Origin: Kitasatospora aureofaciens
Lineage (GTDB): Bacteria; Actinomycetota; Actinomycetes; Streptomycetales; Streptomycetaceae
DNA: 58,634 nt
Assembly: GCF_001188955.3 (NCBI RefSeq)
Contig: NZ_JPRF03000045.1
Span: forward strand, 1-58,634
Direction of reading: 5' to 3'
In this document: piece after piece, positions 17,202 through 25,355 of the stretch
How the letters are laid out: each line of letters opens with the position of its first letter
Position numbering within the stretch: position 1 is the stretch's first letter
The notes under the pieces: model-generated
What the model saw: the letters and a program-made list of their open reading frames with translations, nothing else
Database searches by the model: none
What the model was told of the DNA's origin: nothing
Made by a program: the position numbers and the translations under genes

Positions 17202-18697
17202 TCGTCAACCGGATCACGGCGAACGCGCCGACCGGCGGGCGGATCTCGTTCGCCAGGCTGGACGGCACCGAGACCCTGGAGCTGGTGGAACTGCACCGCC
17301 GGGCCGGGCGGTTGGCGGGCGCGCTGGCCGAACTGGGAATCGGTCCGGGCGACCGGATCGGGATCCTGGCGGCCAACAGTCCGCAGTGGGTGCTGCTGGA
17401 CCTGGCGGCGCTCTGGCTGGGCGCCGAGACGGCCGGCTTCGAGCCCGGCAAGTTCGAGCCCGACCAGCAGCTGGTCAGCCGGTACGGACTGCGGCTGCTG
17501 TTCACCGACCGCCCGGCCGAGGCCGCCGGCGTGCTGCCGCTGGCCGAGGTGGACCGGCTGGTGGAGAAGGCCGACTCGGCACCCGAACCGGTGGTCTGGG
17601 AGCCCGACCGGGTGACCACCGTCAAGTTCACCTCCGGCAGCACCGGCGAGCCCAAGGGCCTGGGCGCCACGGCCGCTTCGATCGACAGCTCGCTGCGCGC
17701 GGTCCAGGACATGTTCCACCACCGGCCGGGCGACGACCTGTTCGTCTTCCTGCCGCTGTCGCTGCTGCAGCAGCGGTACTGGATCTACTCCGCGCTGCGG
17801 CACGGCCACGACGTGACCGTCTCCACCTACGAGGCCGCTTTCGCCACCCTGCGGCGGGCCCGGCCGACCGTGGTGATGGGCGTGCCGGCCTTCTTCGAGA
17901 CCGCCCGTCGGCACATCGGGGCGCGGGCGGCCCGGTCGGGAAAGCCGGTCGGCGAGCAGGCCGTGCAGCTCTTCGGCGACCGGATCCGCTACCTGTGGAC
18001 CGGCTCCGCCCCGGCGGCCCCCGCGACGCTGCGCTTCTTCAACGAGGCCGGACTGCCGATCTTCGAGGGCTACGGCCTGAACGAGACCTGCATCGTGGCC
18101 AAGAACCACCCCGGCGCCTCCCGCGAGGGCAGCGTCGGCCGGGTGGTGCCCGGCAAGGAGGTGCTGCTGGACGCCGACGGCGTGATCAGCGTGCGCAGCG
18201 ACCACCCCGTCAACGACCACTACGCCTACGCCGCCCCCGGCGACAGCGAGAAGGTCTTCCGGCCCGGCGGCATCGTCCGCACCGGCGACCTCGGCCTGAT
18301 CGACCAGGACGGCTACCTCTACATCCTCGGCCGCGCGGACGACGTGATCGTGCTGGAGAACGGCAAGAAGATCGTGGTCCGGCCGATCGAGGAGCGGCTG
18401 GCCTCCGGGCCCGCCATCACCGAGGCGGTGCTGTTCTGTCCGCGGCAGACCGAGTTGGTCGCCGTGGTCCGCCCCGCGCACTACCCGCCCGACGAGGCCG
18501 TGATCGCCGACGCGCTCGCCGACGCCAACGCGGCGCTCGGCAAGGACGAGCGGATCGCCCGGGCGATCGTCGCCCGTGAGCCGTTCACCGTCGAGAATGG
18601 CCTGCTCACCTCGCAGTTCAAACCCCGGCGCCCGCAGATCCGGGCCGCCTACGCAGCTGACCTCGCCAACCCCCAGGAGGGTATCCATGCACGCTGA
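17198..18697 (+). CDS. AMP-dependent acyl-ACP ligase
   Basis: 499 residues from GTG 17198 with AAGGAGG upstream. ANL-superfamily motifs are VKFTSGSTGEPKG (A3), GYGLNETC (A5), RTGDLG (A7) and LGRADDVIVLENGKK (A8), with a Lys-containing C-terminal subdomain. It overlaps the following carrier gene by 11 bp, so the natural job is activating a carboxylic acid and loading it onto that carrier. In this cluster hydrazinoacetic acid is the best candidate substrate. The acid identity is inference; CoA ligase activity is an alternative. Confidence 0.88.
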   Translation: MIVNRITANAPTGGRISFARLDGTETLELVELHRRAGRLAGALAELGIGPGDRIGILAANSPQWVLLDLAALWLGAETAGFEPGKFEPDQQLVSRYGLRLLFTDRPAEAAGVLPLAEVDRLVEKADSAPEPVVWEPDRVTTVKFTSGSTGEPKGLGATAASIDSSLRAVQDMFHHRPGDDLFVFLPLSLLQQRYWIYSALRHGHDVTVSTYEAAFATLRRARPTVVMGVPAFFETARRHIGARAARSGKPVGEQAVQLFGDRIRYLWTGSAPAAPATLRFFNEAGLPIFEGYGLNETCIVAKNHPGASREGSVGRVVPGKEVLLDADGVISVRSDHPVNDHYAYAAPGDSEKVFRPGGIVRTGDLGLIDQDGYLYILGRADDVIVLENGKKIVVRPIEERLASGPAITEAVLFCPRQTELVAVVRPAHYPPDEAVIADALADANAALGKDERIARAIVAREPFTVENGLLTSQFKPRRPQIRAAYAADLANPQEGIHAR

Positions 18698-18950
18698 GAC
18701 CGAGACCGCGGCCCGGGAGAACCTGGTGCTGGTGCTGACCAGTCCGGTCGAGCCGGAGGAGGTCGACCCCGACGCCGACCTGGCTGCCCGCTACGGCCTG
18801 ACCTCGCTCAACAAGGTGCTCTTCCTCACCTCGCTGTGCGACGAGACCGGCACCGAGCTGTCCCGATTCACCGAGCACGACCTGGCCCGGATGACCACGC
18901 TGCGCAAGGTCGTCGACGCCGTCGCCCCGTCGACCATCGAGGCGGTGTGA
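18687..18950 (+). CDS. Stand-alone acyl/peptidyl carrier protein
   Basis: 87 residues, an acidic helical protein of carrier size. The phosphopantetheine site is in DLAARYGLTSLNKVLFL, with S40 in place of the usual DSL serine. ATG 18687 follows CCAGGAGGG. It is coupled to the AMP ligase gene (overlap). It probably carries the hydrazinoacetyl unit for oxidation by the ACAD-like enzyme and delivery to the Cy domain, and would be primed by the PPTase at 20610-21332. Confidence 0.82.
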   Translation: MHAETETAARENLVLVLTSPVEPEEVDPDADLAARYGLTSLNKVLFLTSLCDETGTELSRFTEHDLARMTTLRKVVDAVAPSTIEAV

Positions 18951-18952
18951 CC

Positions 18953-19567
18953 ATGGGAACCTGGGCCGTTCACGCACCGGTGGTGCTGGAGAACGAGTTC
19001 GTGCGGCTGAGCCCGCTGACCGCCGCCGACCGGGACGGGCTGCGCACGATCGCGCTGGCGCCGGACATCTGGCGGTACTTCGTCACCCGGATCGATACCC
19101 CGGAGGACTACGAGGCCTTCTTCGACGCCACCCTGGCGGACCACCAGGCATGCCGGCGGGCGGTGTTCGTGATCACCGACAAGCGGACCGGGCGGGTGGC
19201 CGGGTCGATGAGCTTCGGCAACATGGCCGAGGCGGACGGGCGCCTGGAGATCGGCTGGTCCTGGCTGGGCCTGGACTTCCAGGGCCGGGGGGTCAACCGC
19301 TGGGCCAAGTACCTGCTGCTGCGGCATGCCTTCGAGAACCTGGGCGCCCTGCGGGTGGAGTTCAAGACCGACGAGCTGAACAAGCAGGCCCGGCGCGGAC
19401 TGCTGAACATCGGCGCCCGCGAGGAGGGGACGCTGCGCAGCTTCAACCCGATGCCCGACGGTCGGCGGCGCAACGCCGTCTTCTACAGCGTGCTGCGCGA
19501 CGAATGGCCCGAGGTGCGCGAGCAGTTGGCCCGCGGCCCCCGGGTGGTCCGACAGGAGGGGGCATGA
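18953..19567 (+). CDS. GNAT-family N-acetyltransferase (RimJ/RimL-like)
   Basis: 204 residues from ATG 18953, two bases after the carrier gene's stop. The acetyl-CoA motif region (GLDFQGRGVNRWAKYLLLRHAFE) and VEFKTDELNKQARRGLLNIGAREEG match the RimJ/RimL GNAT branch. Possible roles are N-acetylation of a reactive hydrazine intermediate, or self-protection by acetylating the product's amine. Position inside the operon supports a pathway role. The acceptor is unknown. Confidence 0.85.
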   Translation: MGTWAVHAPVVLENEFVRLSPLTAADRDGLRTIALAPDIWRYFVTRIDTPEDYEAFFDATLADHQACRRAVFVITDKRTGRVAGSMSFGNMAEADGRLEIGWSWLGLDFQGRGVNRWAKYLLLRHAFENLGALRVEFKTDELNKQARRGLLNIGAREEGTLRSFNPMPDGRRRNAVFYSVLRDEWPEVREQLARGPRVVRQEGA

Positions 19568-20613
19568 CCGGGCGACTGCTGCTGGAGGGCACCGCGTTCG
19601 AGCGCGGGGAGCAGCACGGGCGGTCACTGGCCGGTGAGCTGCGCGCCTTCCTGGACGACGGGCTGGCCCGGCTCAACCACCTGACGGCCACCCCGCTGAC
19701 CCTGGACGGGCTGCGGCCGCGGATCGACGCCTACCGGGCGGCGGTCGAGGCCGCAACCCCGGACCTGGCCGCCGAGGTCGAGGGCCTGGCCGCCGGGGCC
19801 GGGCTGAGCCCCGCCGAGGCCTGGCTGCTCCAGCTGCGGCGGGAGATCATGGGCTACCAGAAGGTGCCGACGGCCGGCGACTGCACCACCTACGCACGGG
19901 CCGGCGGTCGGTACACCGGGCACCCGGTGCTGGCCCAGACCGTGGACCTGAACGGCAACCTGGACGACGCGATCAGCGTGCTGGACGTGGCGCCGGCCGG
20001 GTCCGCCCGGCGCTCGCTGGTGCTCTCCTTCGCCGGACTGCTCGGGTACCTCGGGCTGAACAGCGACGGGCTGGCGATCGGGATCAACCTGGTGCTCGGC
20101 GGGGACTGGCGTCCCGGGCTCCCCCCGTACCTGGCGATCCGCCACCTGCTGGACACTGCGGACAGCGTGACGCGGGCGCTGGAGCTGCTGCGCGGGATGC
20201 GGCTGGCCAGCTCCCGCTCGCTGACCCTGTGCGACCGGGAGCGGGCCGTCTGCGTCGAGGTCCTGGGCGACGAGCTGCGGGTGCGGGAGGGGTACCAGAC
20301 CGCGCACACCAACCACTTCCTGGACCCGGACCTGGCGCGCGGCGACGAGCTGAACGTGTTCGCCCGCAACTCCTCGGTGCGCCGCCTCAAGGAGGCCGAG
20401 GCCGGGCTCGCCGAGCTCGACCCGGCGGCCGGGCCGGAGGAGCACTTCGCACTGCTGTCCAGGCCGCCGATCTGCGTGCCCGACGAGGGCGACATCCGGC
20501 GCGAGCGCACGGTCGCCGCCGTGGTGCTGCTGCCCGGGCGCGGGGAACTGCACCTGCGACCCGGTGACCCCTCCCGATCGGCCACGCAGGTCTTCGGCCT
20601 GCGGCCGACGTGA
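19564..20613 (+). CDS. C45-family Ntn hydrolase / acyl-CoA:6-APA acyltransferase-like
   Basis: 349 residues. The AGDCTTYA motif places C107 as the Ntn nucleophile exposed by autocleavage, as in penicillin acyltransferase and C45 peptidases. Family members hydrolyse or transfer acyl groups from amides and thioesters. Because the NRPS lacks a TE, this enzyme could release the product. Alternatively it removes an N-acyl or aminoacyl group installed by the GNAT or ATP-grasp enzyme. It overlaps the GNAT gene (ATGA) and the PPTase gene (GTGA). Confidence 0.83.
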   Translation: MTGRLLLEGTAFERGEQHGRSLAGELRAFLDDGLARLNHLTATPLTLDGLRPRIDAYRAAVEAATPDLAAEVEGLAAGAGLSPAEAWLLQLRREIMGYQKVPTAGDCTTYARAGGRYTGHPVLAQTVDLNGNLDDAISVLDVAPAGSARRSLVLSFAGLLGYLGLNSDGLAIGINLVLGGDWRPGLPPYLAIRHLLDTADSVTRALELLRGMRLASSRSLTLCDRERAVCVEVLGDELRVREGYQTAHTNHFLDPDLARGDELNVFARNSSVRRLKEAEAGLAELDPAAGPEEHFALLSRPPICVPDEGDIRRERTVAAVVLLPGRGELHLRPGDPSRSATQVFGLRPT

Positions 20614-21332
20614 CGGCCCCGGGCGCAGGGGTGGAGGCCTGGCTCGCCGACCTGGCGGCCGACGCCGAGCCCCTGTCGCCGGCGCACTACGAGGTGGACC
20701 TGACCGAGGAGGAGCGCCGCCGGGCGGCCGGTTACCTGAACGGCGAGGACGCCCGGCTCTTCCTGCGGTCCCGACTGGTCGTCCGGCGGCTGCTGGCCGC
20801 GCGGCTGGGGGAGGCCCCGGGAGCGGTGCGGCTGGCGCGGACCAGGGGCGGCAAGCCCTACCTGCCGGACCATCCGGAGCTGAAGGTGAGCTGGTCGCGC
20901 TCGGAGGACCTGCTGCTGCTCGGCATCTCGGACCGAGGGGCGCTGGGGGTGGACCTGGAGCGGATCCGGCTCATCCCGTCCGCCACCCAGGTGCTCGCCT
21001 CGCTCTACCCGGCCCTGCCCCCGCAGGCCGACGGGGCCGGACCGGAGTTCTTCTTCTCCGCCTGGACCCTGCTGGAGGCCGCTGTGAAGGCCACCGGGCG
21101 GGGGCTGGCCCAGGGGGTGGGGGACGTGACCCTCTCCTTCCCCGCGCGCGGCGGCGCCGCCCTGCTGGGGATCGCCCGGACCGGGGGCGAGCCGTGGGCG
21201 GCGAGCACGGCGCTGCTGGAGGCGCCGGCGACGACGGACGCCCGGCTGATGGCCTCATTCGTGACGCGGGGTCAGCTCGGTCGGATCTGGCTGCGGCGGT
21301 GGCCGCCGGAGGGGAGTGCGGGAGATGGCTGA
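20610..21332 (+). CDS. Sfp-type 4'-phosphopantetheinyl transferase
   Basis: 240 residues from GTG 20610, overlapping the previous stop. Features are LGVDLERIRL (the GxDxE metal site) and FSAWTLLEAAVKATGRGL, the W-x-x-KEA-x-x-K block with Leu replacing the first Lys. The enzyme transfers phosphopantetheine from CoA to carrier serines. The cluster has three likely targets: the tail of the hydrazine synthetase, the NRPS T domain and the free carrier. Confidence 0.86.
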   Translation: MTAPGAGVEAWLADLAADAEPLSPAHYEVDLTEEERRRAAGYLNGEDARLFLRSRLVVRRLLAARLGEAPGAVRLARTRGGKPYLPDHPELKVSWSRSEDLLLLGISDRGALGVDLERIRLIPSATQVLASLYPALPPQADGAGPEFFFSAWTLLEAAVKATGRGLAQGVGDVTLSFPARGGAALLGIARTGGEPWAASTALLEAPATTDARLMASFVTRGQLGRIWLRRWPPEGSAGDG

Positions 21333-21915
21333 GTCGGCGGTGCTGCACGCGGTGGTCCCACTGCTGACGGTGCAGCGGTTGCGCGAGCGCCTGGCCCCGG
21401 TGGCCGACGACCCGCGGTTCACGGTCGTCGTGCGGGACGGCTGGGACGGGCCCCAGGCGTGGGTCGGCTGTCCGGCCGGTCCGGGAGCTGCGGGGGAGGT
21501 GGAGCGGGTGCTGCGCGTTCCCGGTGGCGGTGCTGCCGGGGCGGTGCCTGTGGCGGGCGAGGTGCCCACGGCCGGGGCGCGGGCGGTCACGTTGACCGGG
21601 CCGTTCCCGGCCGCGGCGGGGCTCGCGGTCGAGGACGCGGCCGTGCTCGCCCTGGCCGGCTGGCAGGAACTGCTGCGGCGCCGTCCGGAGCAGGACCGGA
21701 GCCGCTACTCCTTCGCCCTGCACGCGGAGCCGGTGCTCCCCGACGGGTGGCTGCTCCAGTCCTGGGTCAACCCCGCGTTCGGTCCGGTGCAGTTCACGGT
21801 CCGGTCCGGGTCACGGCTGGCGGTCAGCTCGCCGGGCCGGGTCGGGCGCGAGGAGCTGACCGTGCTGCTCGCGGAGTGGACCCTGCTGGTGGCCCGGGCC
21901 GGTGCGCCCGGTTAG
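21325..21915 (+). CDS. Hypothetical protein, last gene of the N-N cluster
   Basis: 196 residues from ATG 21325, overlapping the PPTase gene by 8 bp and with GGGAG-type sequence upstream. I recognise no family. It is soluble, Ala/Gly/Val-rich, without signal peptide, membrane segment or metal motif. It contains a small conserved-looking stretch, LQSWVNPAFGPVQF. Codon bias is normal for the region. Two hairpins follow the stop, so it closes the operon. A pathway role is supported only by position. Confidence 0.7.
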   Translation: MAESAVLHAVVPLLTVQRLRERLAPVADDPRFTVVVRDGWDGPQAWVGCPAGPGAAGEVERVLRVPGGGAAGAVPVAGEVPTAGARAVTLTGPFPAAAGLAVEDAAVLALAGWQELLRRRPEQDRSRYSFALHAEPVLPDGWLLQSWVNPAFGPVQFTVRSGSRLAVSSPGRVGREELTVLLAEWTLLVARAGAPG

Positions 21916-21919
21916 CCCG

Positions 21920-21956
21920 GCCCCCGGTGGCGGGGGCGAGGCCGTCCCGACGGCCT
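21920..21956 (+). terminator. Tandem hairpins ending the N-N cluster operon
   Basis: GCCCCC (21920-21925) pairs with GGGGGC (21932-21937). Right after it AGGCCGTC (21939-21946) pairs with GACGGCCT (21949-21956). They begin 5 bases after the stop of the last cluster gene. No U-tract, as is common in actinomycetes. Confidence 0.6.
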
Positions 21957-22174
21957 GCGCCCCCTCACCGGCCCGCTGCCCGGTCGCCGTCGGCGGTCGC
22001 CGTCTCCCCGGCGCCGTCGGCGTGGTCGGTCGGCGGCACGGCTGCCCGCCCGTCGCCCAGGTGATGTCCTGCTACCGGACGCTGGCGGGCCTGGAGACGC
22101 AACTCGCCGCAACCCCGGGCCGGCGCCCCGCCCCGGTCCGGCGTCGGGACGGGGCACCACGGCATCCGGACCGG

Positions 22175-22194
22175 CCCCCGGGACCCGCCGGGGG
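22175..22194 (-). terminator. Hairpin downstream of the membrane protein gene
   Basis: CCCCCGG (22175-22181) pairs with CCGGGGG (22188-22194) across a 6-base loop. It lies 17 bases beyond the stop of the - strand membrane protein gene. Together with the hairpins at 21920-21956 it fills the 295-bp convergent gap, in which I see no gene. Confidence 0.5.
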
Positions 22195-22210
22195 ACCCGT
22201 CGGGGCCGGA

Positions 22211-22732
22211 TCAGTGCCCGACCGCCACCTTGGCCGCCACGATGCACAGGCCCAGAAGGAGGTTCACCACGCCCTCGACGGCCGCCTGGCCGGTGGAGGC
22301 GCCGGCCCGACGGGCGCCCAGGGTCGCCCAGCCCACCTGCTGCGCCACGGCGACGCCGACGGCCAGCCAGGCGCTGTCGCCCGTCCCGAGCCAGGGGCTG
22401 ACCAACACCGCCAGGGCCGGGAGCGCCGAGGCCTCGACGAGCGGCCACTCCTCCCGGCCGACCTCCCGCACCCGGTGCCACCCGACCCGGCGGCCGACCT
22501 CGCGCTCTCCCGCCAGGTGCGCGTAGACGTGGGCGACCCAGAAGACCAGCCCGTTGACCACCAGCAGCAGGATGAGCGACAGCCGCGGACGGGTTTCGTG
22601 CACTCCGGAGGCCGCGATCACGGAGGCGGCCAGCATCGAACCGTAGACCGCTCCGGCGTAGTCCGTCCGGTCGGCGGTTCCCTCCGGGGCCGGCCCGCGC
22701 GCGGTGGGAGGACGGCTGTCGGGCATGGACAC
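22211..22732 (-). CDS. Small integral membrane protein, unknown function
   Basis: 173 residues with an apparent GTG start at 22732 (next in-frame Met is codon 3). About four to five hydrophobic segments are visible, including LSLILLLVVNGLVFWVAHVY and ALAVLVSP, after a polar Pro-rich N-terminus. A family of VIT1-like or general actinobacterial membrane proteins has this look, but I cannot name it. It runs convergent to the N-N cluster and marks its right border. Confidence 0.7.
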   Translation of the reverse strand: MSMPDSRPPTARGPAPEGTADRTDYAGAVYGSMLAASVIAASGVHETRPRLSLILLLVVNGLVFWVAHVYAHLAGEREVGRRVGWHRVREVGREEWPLVEASALPALAVLVSPWLGTGDSAWLAVGVAVAQQVGWATLGARRAGASTGQAAVEGVVNLLLGLCIVAAKVAVGH

Positions 22733-23244
22733 GATGCGCCTCCTCCCGTCCCCGGCCGGGGACGACCGTCGAACCCGCTCAGCCCATGATCACCCGTTCC
22801 CCGGCGCGCCGCCTCCCTTCCGGCAGGTGAGCGGGCCCCGTCGCCGCCCGCTCACCGCGGACGAGTACCGGCGCGCAAAGGAGCTCGTCCTCACCTGACG
22901 CGCCCCTCGACAGCGCCCCCGGCCCGGTGGCCCCCCGACCGCCGGGCCGTACGGTAGACGCCTTTTCGAGCAGGATCCGCACCGTTCGAATCTTCCCCTT
23001 GGCTGCCCGGCACCGGTCACCTCACTGATCGGCGAGCCCCTGTTGCCGTGGCCGATGGGCCGCTGGGGTGATGTGCGGCGACATGGTCGTCAATGTGGTC
23101 GTGAATGGTTTGCGGAGCCGTTACCCGCACCGCATGATCGGCCGTGTTCGGTCTTCCTCGATCTCGGGCAGTCGGTGCGGTCTCCCGTGCGCCCGCTTCC
23201 GGCCGGGCGCACGGGAGCCACGGTCCAGGTCAGAGAGGGACGGC
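22733..23244. other. 512-bp divergent intergenic region
   Basis: This region separates the - strand membrane protein gene from the + strand DUF6230 gene and should hold both promoters. No convincing gene is seen. A short + frame ending at 22898 (about 22833-22898) has an RPLTADEYRRAKEL-like stretch but is too small to call. The notable element is the hairpin at 23182-23217. Confidence 0.5.
23182..23217 (+). promoter_or_regulatory. Perfect 14-bp hairpin in the leader of the DUF6230 gene
   Basis: CTCCCGTGCGCCCG (23182-23195) pairs perfectly with CGGGCGCACGGGAG (23204-23217) around an 8-base loop, 27 bases before ATG 23245. It is as strong as a terminator but sits upstream of a gene, so it could be an attenuator, a processing site, or the end of a small upstream transcript. 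Confidence 0.45.
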
Positions 23245-23865
23245 ATGTCGCAACGCTTCGGCAGGACTCGCTGGAAGCGCTTCGCCGTCGTCCTGCTGCC
23301 GTCTCTCGCGGCCACCGCGGCCCTCGTGGCCGGGATGGCCGAGAACGCGCTCGCCGCGTCCTTCCTCATCTCCGGCGAGGAGTTCAAGGTCTCCGCCGAG
23401 GAGCTCCATGGCGAAGGCTTCAGCCTGTACGGCACGGTGGACCTCACCCGCGAGCACGACCCGGTGCCGGTCATGGTGACGGGGTTCGAGTCCGCCACGA
23501 TCCACGGGCTCTGCCAGTCGGCAGTCTTCCCGATCCCGGTGCTCGGCACCTTCACGCTGCGGCTCACCGGTGACAAGCGAGCGGCCACCGCGAAGGGGTT
23601 CTTCATCGACGCGAAGCACTTGGCGGCCGACCAGTCGAGCTCCCACCACCTCGACATCGGGGTCGCCGCCGGAGCGCTCACCAAGGGCGAAATCAGCCAG
23701 GGCGATCGGGACTCGCGCTTCTTCAACCCCAACAGCCCCGCACAGCAGGCCAGTTCGATCAACCTGACCGACGTGCGGGTGACCGCGGTCGCGGTAGCGG
23801 CCGGCAGCTTCGATGTTCCCGGTCTGGGTGTTTCGCTGGTGCGCGGCCGGGACGAGTGCTTCTGA
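23245..23865 (+). CDS. DUF6230 family secreted protein
   Basis: 206 residues from ATG 23245, with AGAGAGGGA upstream. An Arg-rich start (QRFGRTRWKRF) is followed by a hydrophobic signal segment (VVLLPSLAATAALVAGM) ending near NALAAS. The rest is soluble and beta-rich. This matches the DUF6230 family, which in Streptomyces is normally followed by a DUF6114 membrane protein, as here. The function is unknown. The pair is presumably surface associated. Confidence 0.8.
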   Translation: MSQRFGRTRWKRFAVVLLPSLAATAALVAGMAENALAASFLISGEEFKVSAEELHGEGFSLYGTVDLTREHDPVPVMVTGFESATIHGLCQSAVFPIPVLGTFTLRLTGDKRAATAKGFFIDAKHLAADQSSSHHLDIGVAAGALTKGEISQGDRDSRFFNPNSPAQQASSINLTDVRVTAVAVAAGSFDVPGLGVSLVRGRDECF

Positions 23866-23927
23866 CCTGCCGATCCGGTACCCCGATGTCCCGTCTCAAT
23901 CCCATCGACCGCACAGGGAGTCGCCAC

Positions 23928-24374
23928 GTGTGGAACAGAACCACGGCCCCGTGGTCCCAGCCGCGCGAGGCGATCGCCACAGCCCGACGGGAGTTCCGCG
24001 TCTGGCGCGGCACCCGCCCCTTCTGGGCCGGCCTGCTGACGTTCAGCGGCGGCCTGCCGATCCTCTACTTCCCCTTCCCCTATGCCCACCTCAGCCCGGG
24101 CGGTCTCGGCCTGGCGCTCTCCACCACCGCGGGCGCGGGCTCACTCCTCATCGGGTGCCTGCTGATCACGCTGGGTGTCATGCTCTGGCTCCAGCAGCAG
24201 GTGCGGATCTTCGCCGGGGTCGCCGCGATCCTGCTCGCACTGCTCTCCGTGCCGGTCGCCAACTTCGGCGGCTTCTTCCTGGGGCTGCTGCCCGGGCTCA
24301 TCGGCGGCTCGCTTGCCTGCGCCTGGGCACCACCGGACAACGGCGGCCCGGTGGAGCCGGAGATTCCGGAGTGA
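23928..24374 (+). CDS. DUF6114 family membrane protein
   Basis: 148 residues from GTG 23928, which has AGGGAG nine bases upstream. An in-frame ATG at 23886 would give 162 residues but has no ribosome site. Four hydrophobic segments are visible, e.g. FWAGLLTFSGGLPILYFPF and VAAILLALLSVPVANF, with short polar ends. It partners the DUF6230 gene 62 bp upstream. A terminator hairpin follows the stop. Function unknown. Confidence 0.78.
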   Translation: MWNRTTAPWSQPREAIATARREFRVWRGTRPFWAGLLTFSGGLPILYFPFPYAHLSPGGLGLALSTTAGAGSLLIGCLLITLGVMLWLQQQVRIFAGVAAILLALLSVPVANFGGFFLGLLPGLIGGSLACAWAPPDNGGPVEPEIPE

Positions 24375-24382
24375 ACCGCGAC

Positions 24383-24420
24383 AGGGCCCGTGCCACGCGG
24401 ATCGCGCGGGCGCGGGCCCT
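24383..24420 (+). terminator. Terminator after the DUF6230/DUF6114 pair
   Basis: AGGGCCCG (24383-24390) pairs with CGGGCCCT (24413-24420), with additional GC pairs possible inside, followed by TTC. It lies 9 bases after the DUF6114 stop. Confidence 0.6.
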
Positions 24421-24512
24421 TTCGGGTCATCCCAGTGGTCCCTGTCCGGCCCCCGGGGTGAGGGGGAGGATGGTCAAGGTCTCGGGTGCGGTGCTGGCGG
24501 CCGAGGGGTGGC

Positions 24513-24908
24513 TCAGTACCAGTGGTGGGTCTGCCAGAAGGCCCAGGCGGCGTTGGGGCTGCCGTAGCGGGTGTTCATGTAGTCCAGCGTCCACTTGATC
24601 TGGGTGGCGGGGTTGGTCTTCCAGTCGGCGCCGGCGGAGGCCATCTTGGAGGCCGGCAGGGCCTGGCCCAGTCCGTAGGAGCCCGAGCTCGGGTTGGTCG
24701 CGGTCACGTTCCAGCCGGACTCGTGGGAGACGATCTGGCTGAAGGAGGCCAGCTGGTCCGCGGGGACGATCTGGGCGGCGATGGCCTGCGGGGAGGCGTC
24801 CGCGGCCGAGGCCATGGTGGGGACCGCGGCGGCACCCAGGGCGGTCAGACCGGCGGCGCCGGCGAGGATTGCGGCAGAGGTACGCATACGCAGCTTGAAA
24901 GTGGGCAT
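24513..24908 (-). CDS. Secreted transglycosylase-like protein (SLT fold, Rpf-like size)
   Basis: 131 residues from ATG 24908; an upstream in-frame extension to 25016 lacks signal-peptide logic. The N-terminus FKLRMRTSAAILAGAAGLTA is a signal peptide ending near TMASAA. The mature part has SHESGWNVTATNPSSGSYG with the likely catalytic Glu, then GLGQALPASKM and a C-terminal AWAFWQTHHWY, typical of Streptomyces short lytic transglycosylases. It would cleave peptidoglycan outside the cell during growth or germination. Confidence 0.83.
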   Translation of the reverse strand: MPTFKLRMRTSAAILAGAAGLTALGAAAVPTMASAADASPQAIAAQIVPADQLASFSQIVSHESGWNVTATNPSSGSYGLGQALPASKMASAGADWKTNPATQIKWTLDYMNTRYGSPNAAWAFWQTHHWY

Positions 24909-25355
24909 ATAGAGCAAGACCTCAATCGGGTTGGGCCGAGTCACCCCCCGTTTTGGACCGTGGCCGGACAGGGGCCATAACGGTCGCGGGGAGTGACTTG
25001 GCGGTAGGCCGCTCACCGGCGGGACAGGTGCCGGTGTGGCGATGCAGCAATTGTTGCCAGGTGGGATCGGTTTTCGACAAGCCCCCCCTTGCTACGATCC
25101 GCTGTCGTATCCGGCGCTTCCGTCGGCGCTGGTTCTCGGGGCGGCTCGTGCGGTCGGCGACGGTGCTGAGCTGGGCAAATGCCGCGGTCGGGGGTGGCGG
25201 GTGGCGCCTGGGGCGACCACTATCGCCCGTCGTGGACCTGTTCAGGTGTGAGCAGGGTCACGGTTTATGTCGGGGTTTGTCCCATTTATCCGCTACTGAC
25301 CGAGTCGCCGTCCGTGCTCTGTGTGCAGACGATCAGCCCGGGGCTGAGACCGGCG
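24909..25355. other. 447-bp intergenic region upstream of the transglycosylase gene
   Basis: No gene is seen. It should contain the transglycosylase promoter and 5' leader. Similar cell-wall hydrolase genes in Streptomyces often carry a ydaO (c-di-AMP) riboswitch, but I could not recognise its conserved blocks here. A near-palindrome GCAGCAATTGTTGC lies at 25044-25057. Confidence 0.4.

Noticed and set aside
1..21915. Calling the cluster the azaserine cluster outright
   Set aside because: The enzyme logic is similar, but the A-domain code reads cysteine-like, there is one NRPS module without TE, and I could not compare gene by gene. Product identity is left open.
22833..22898. Short frame RPLTADEYRRAKEL resembling the N-terminus of a copper amine oxidase
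   Set aside because: Only about 20 residues with no continuation; similarity this short may be chance.
24909..25090. ydaO (c-di-AMP) riboswitch upstream of the transglycosylase gene
   Set aside because: Expected from similar Streptomyces genes, but the conserved motif blocks were not recognisable in the reverse complement. A covariance-model search would settle it.
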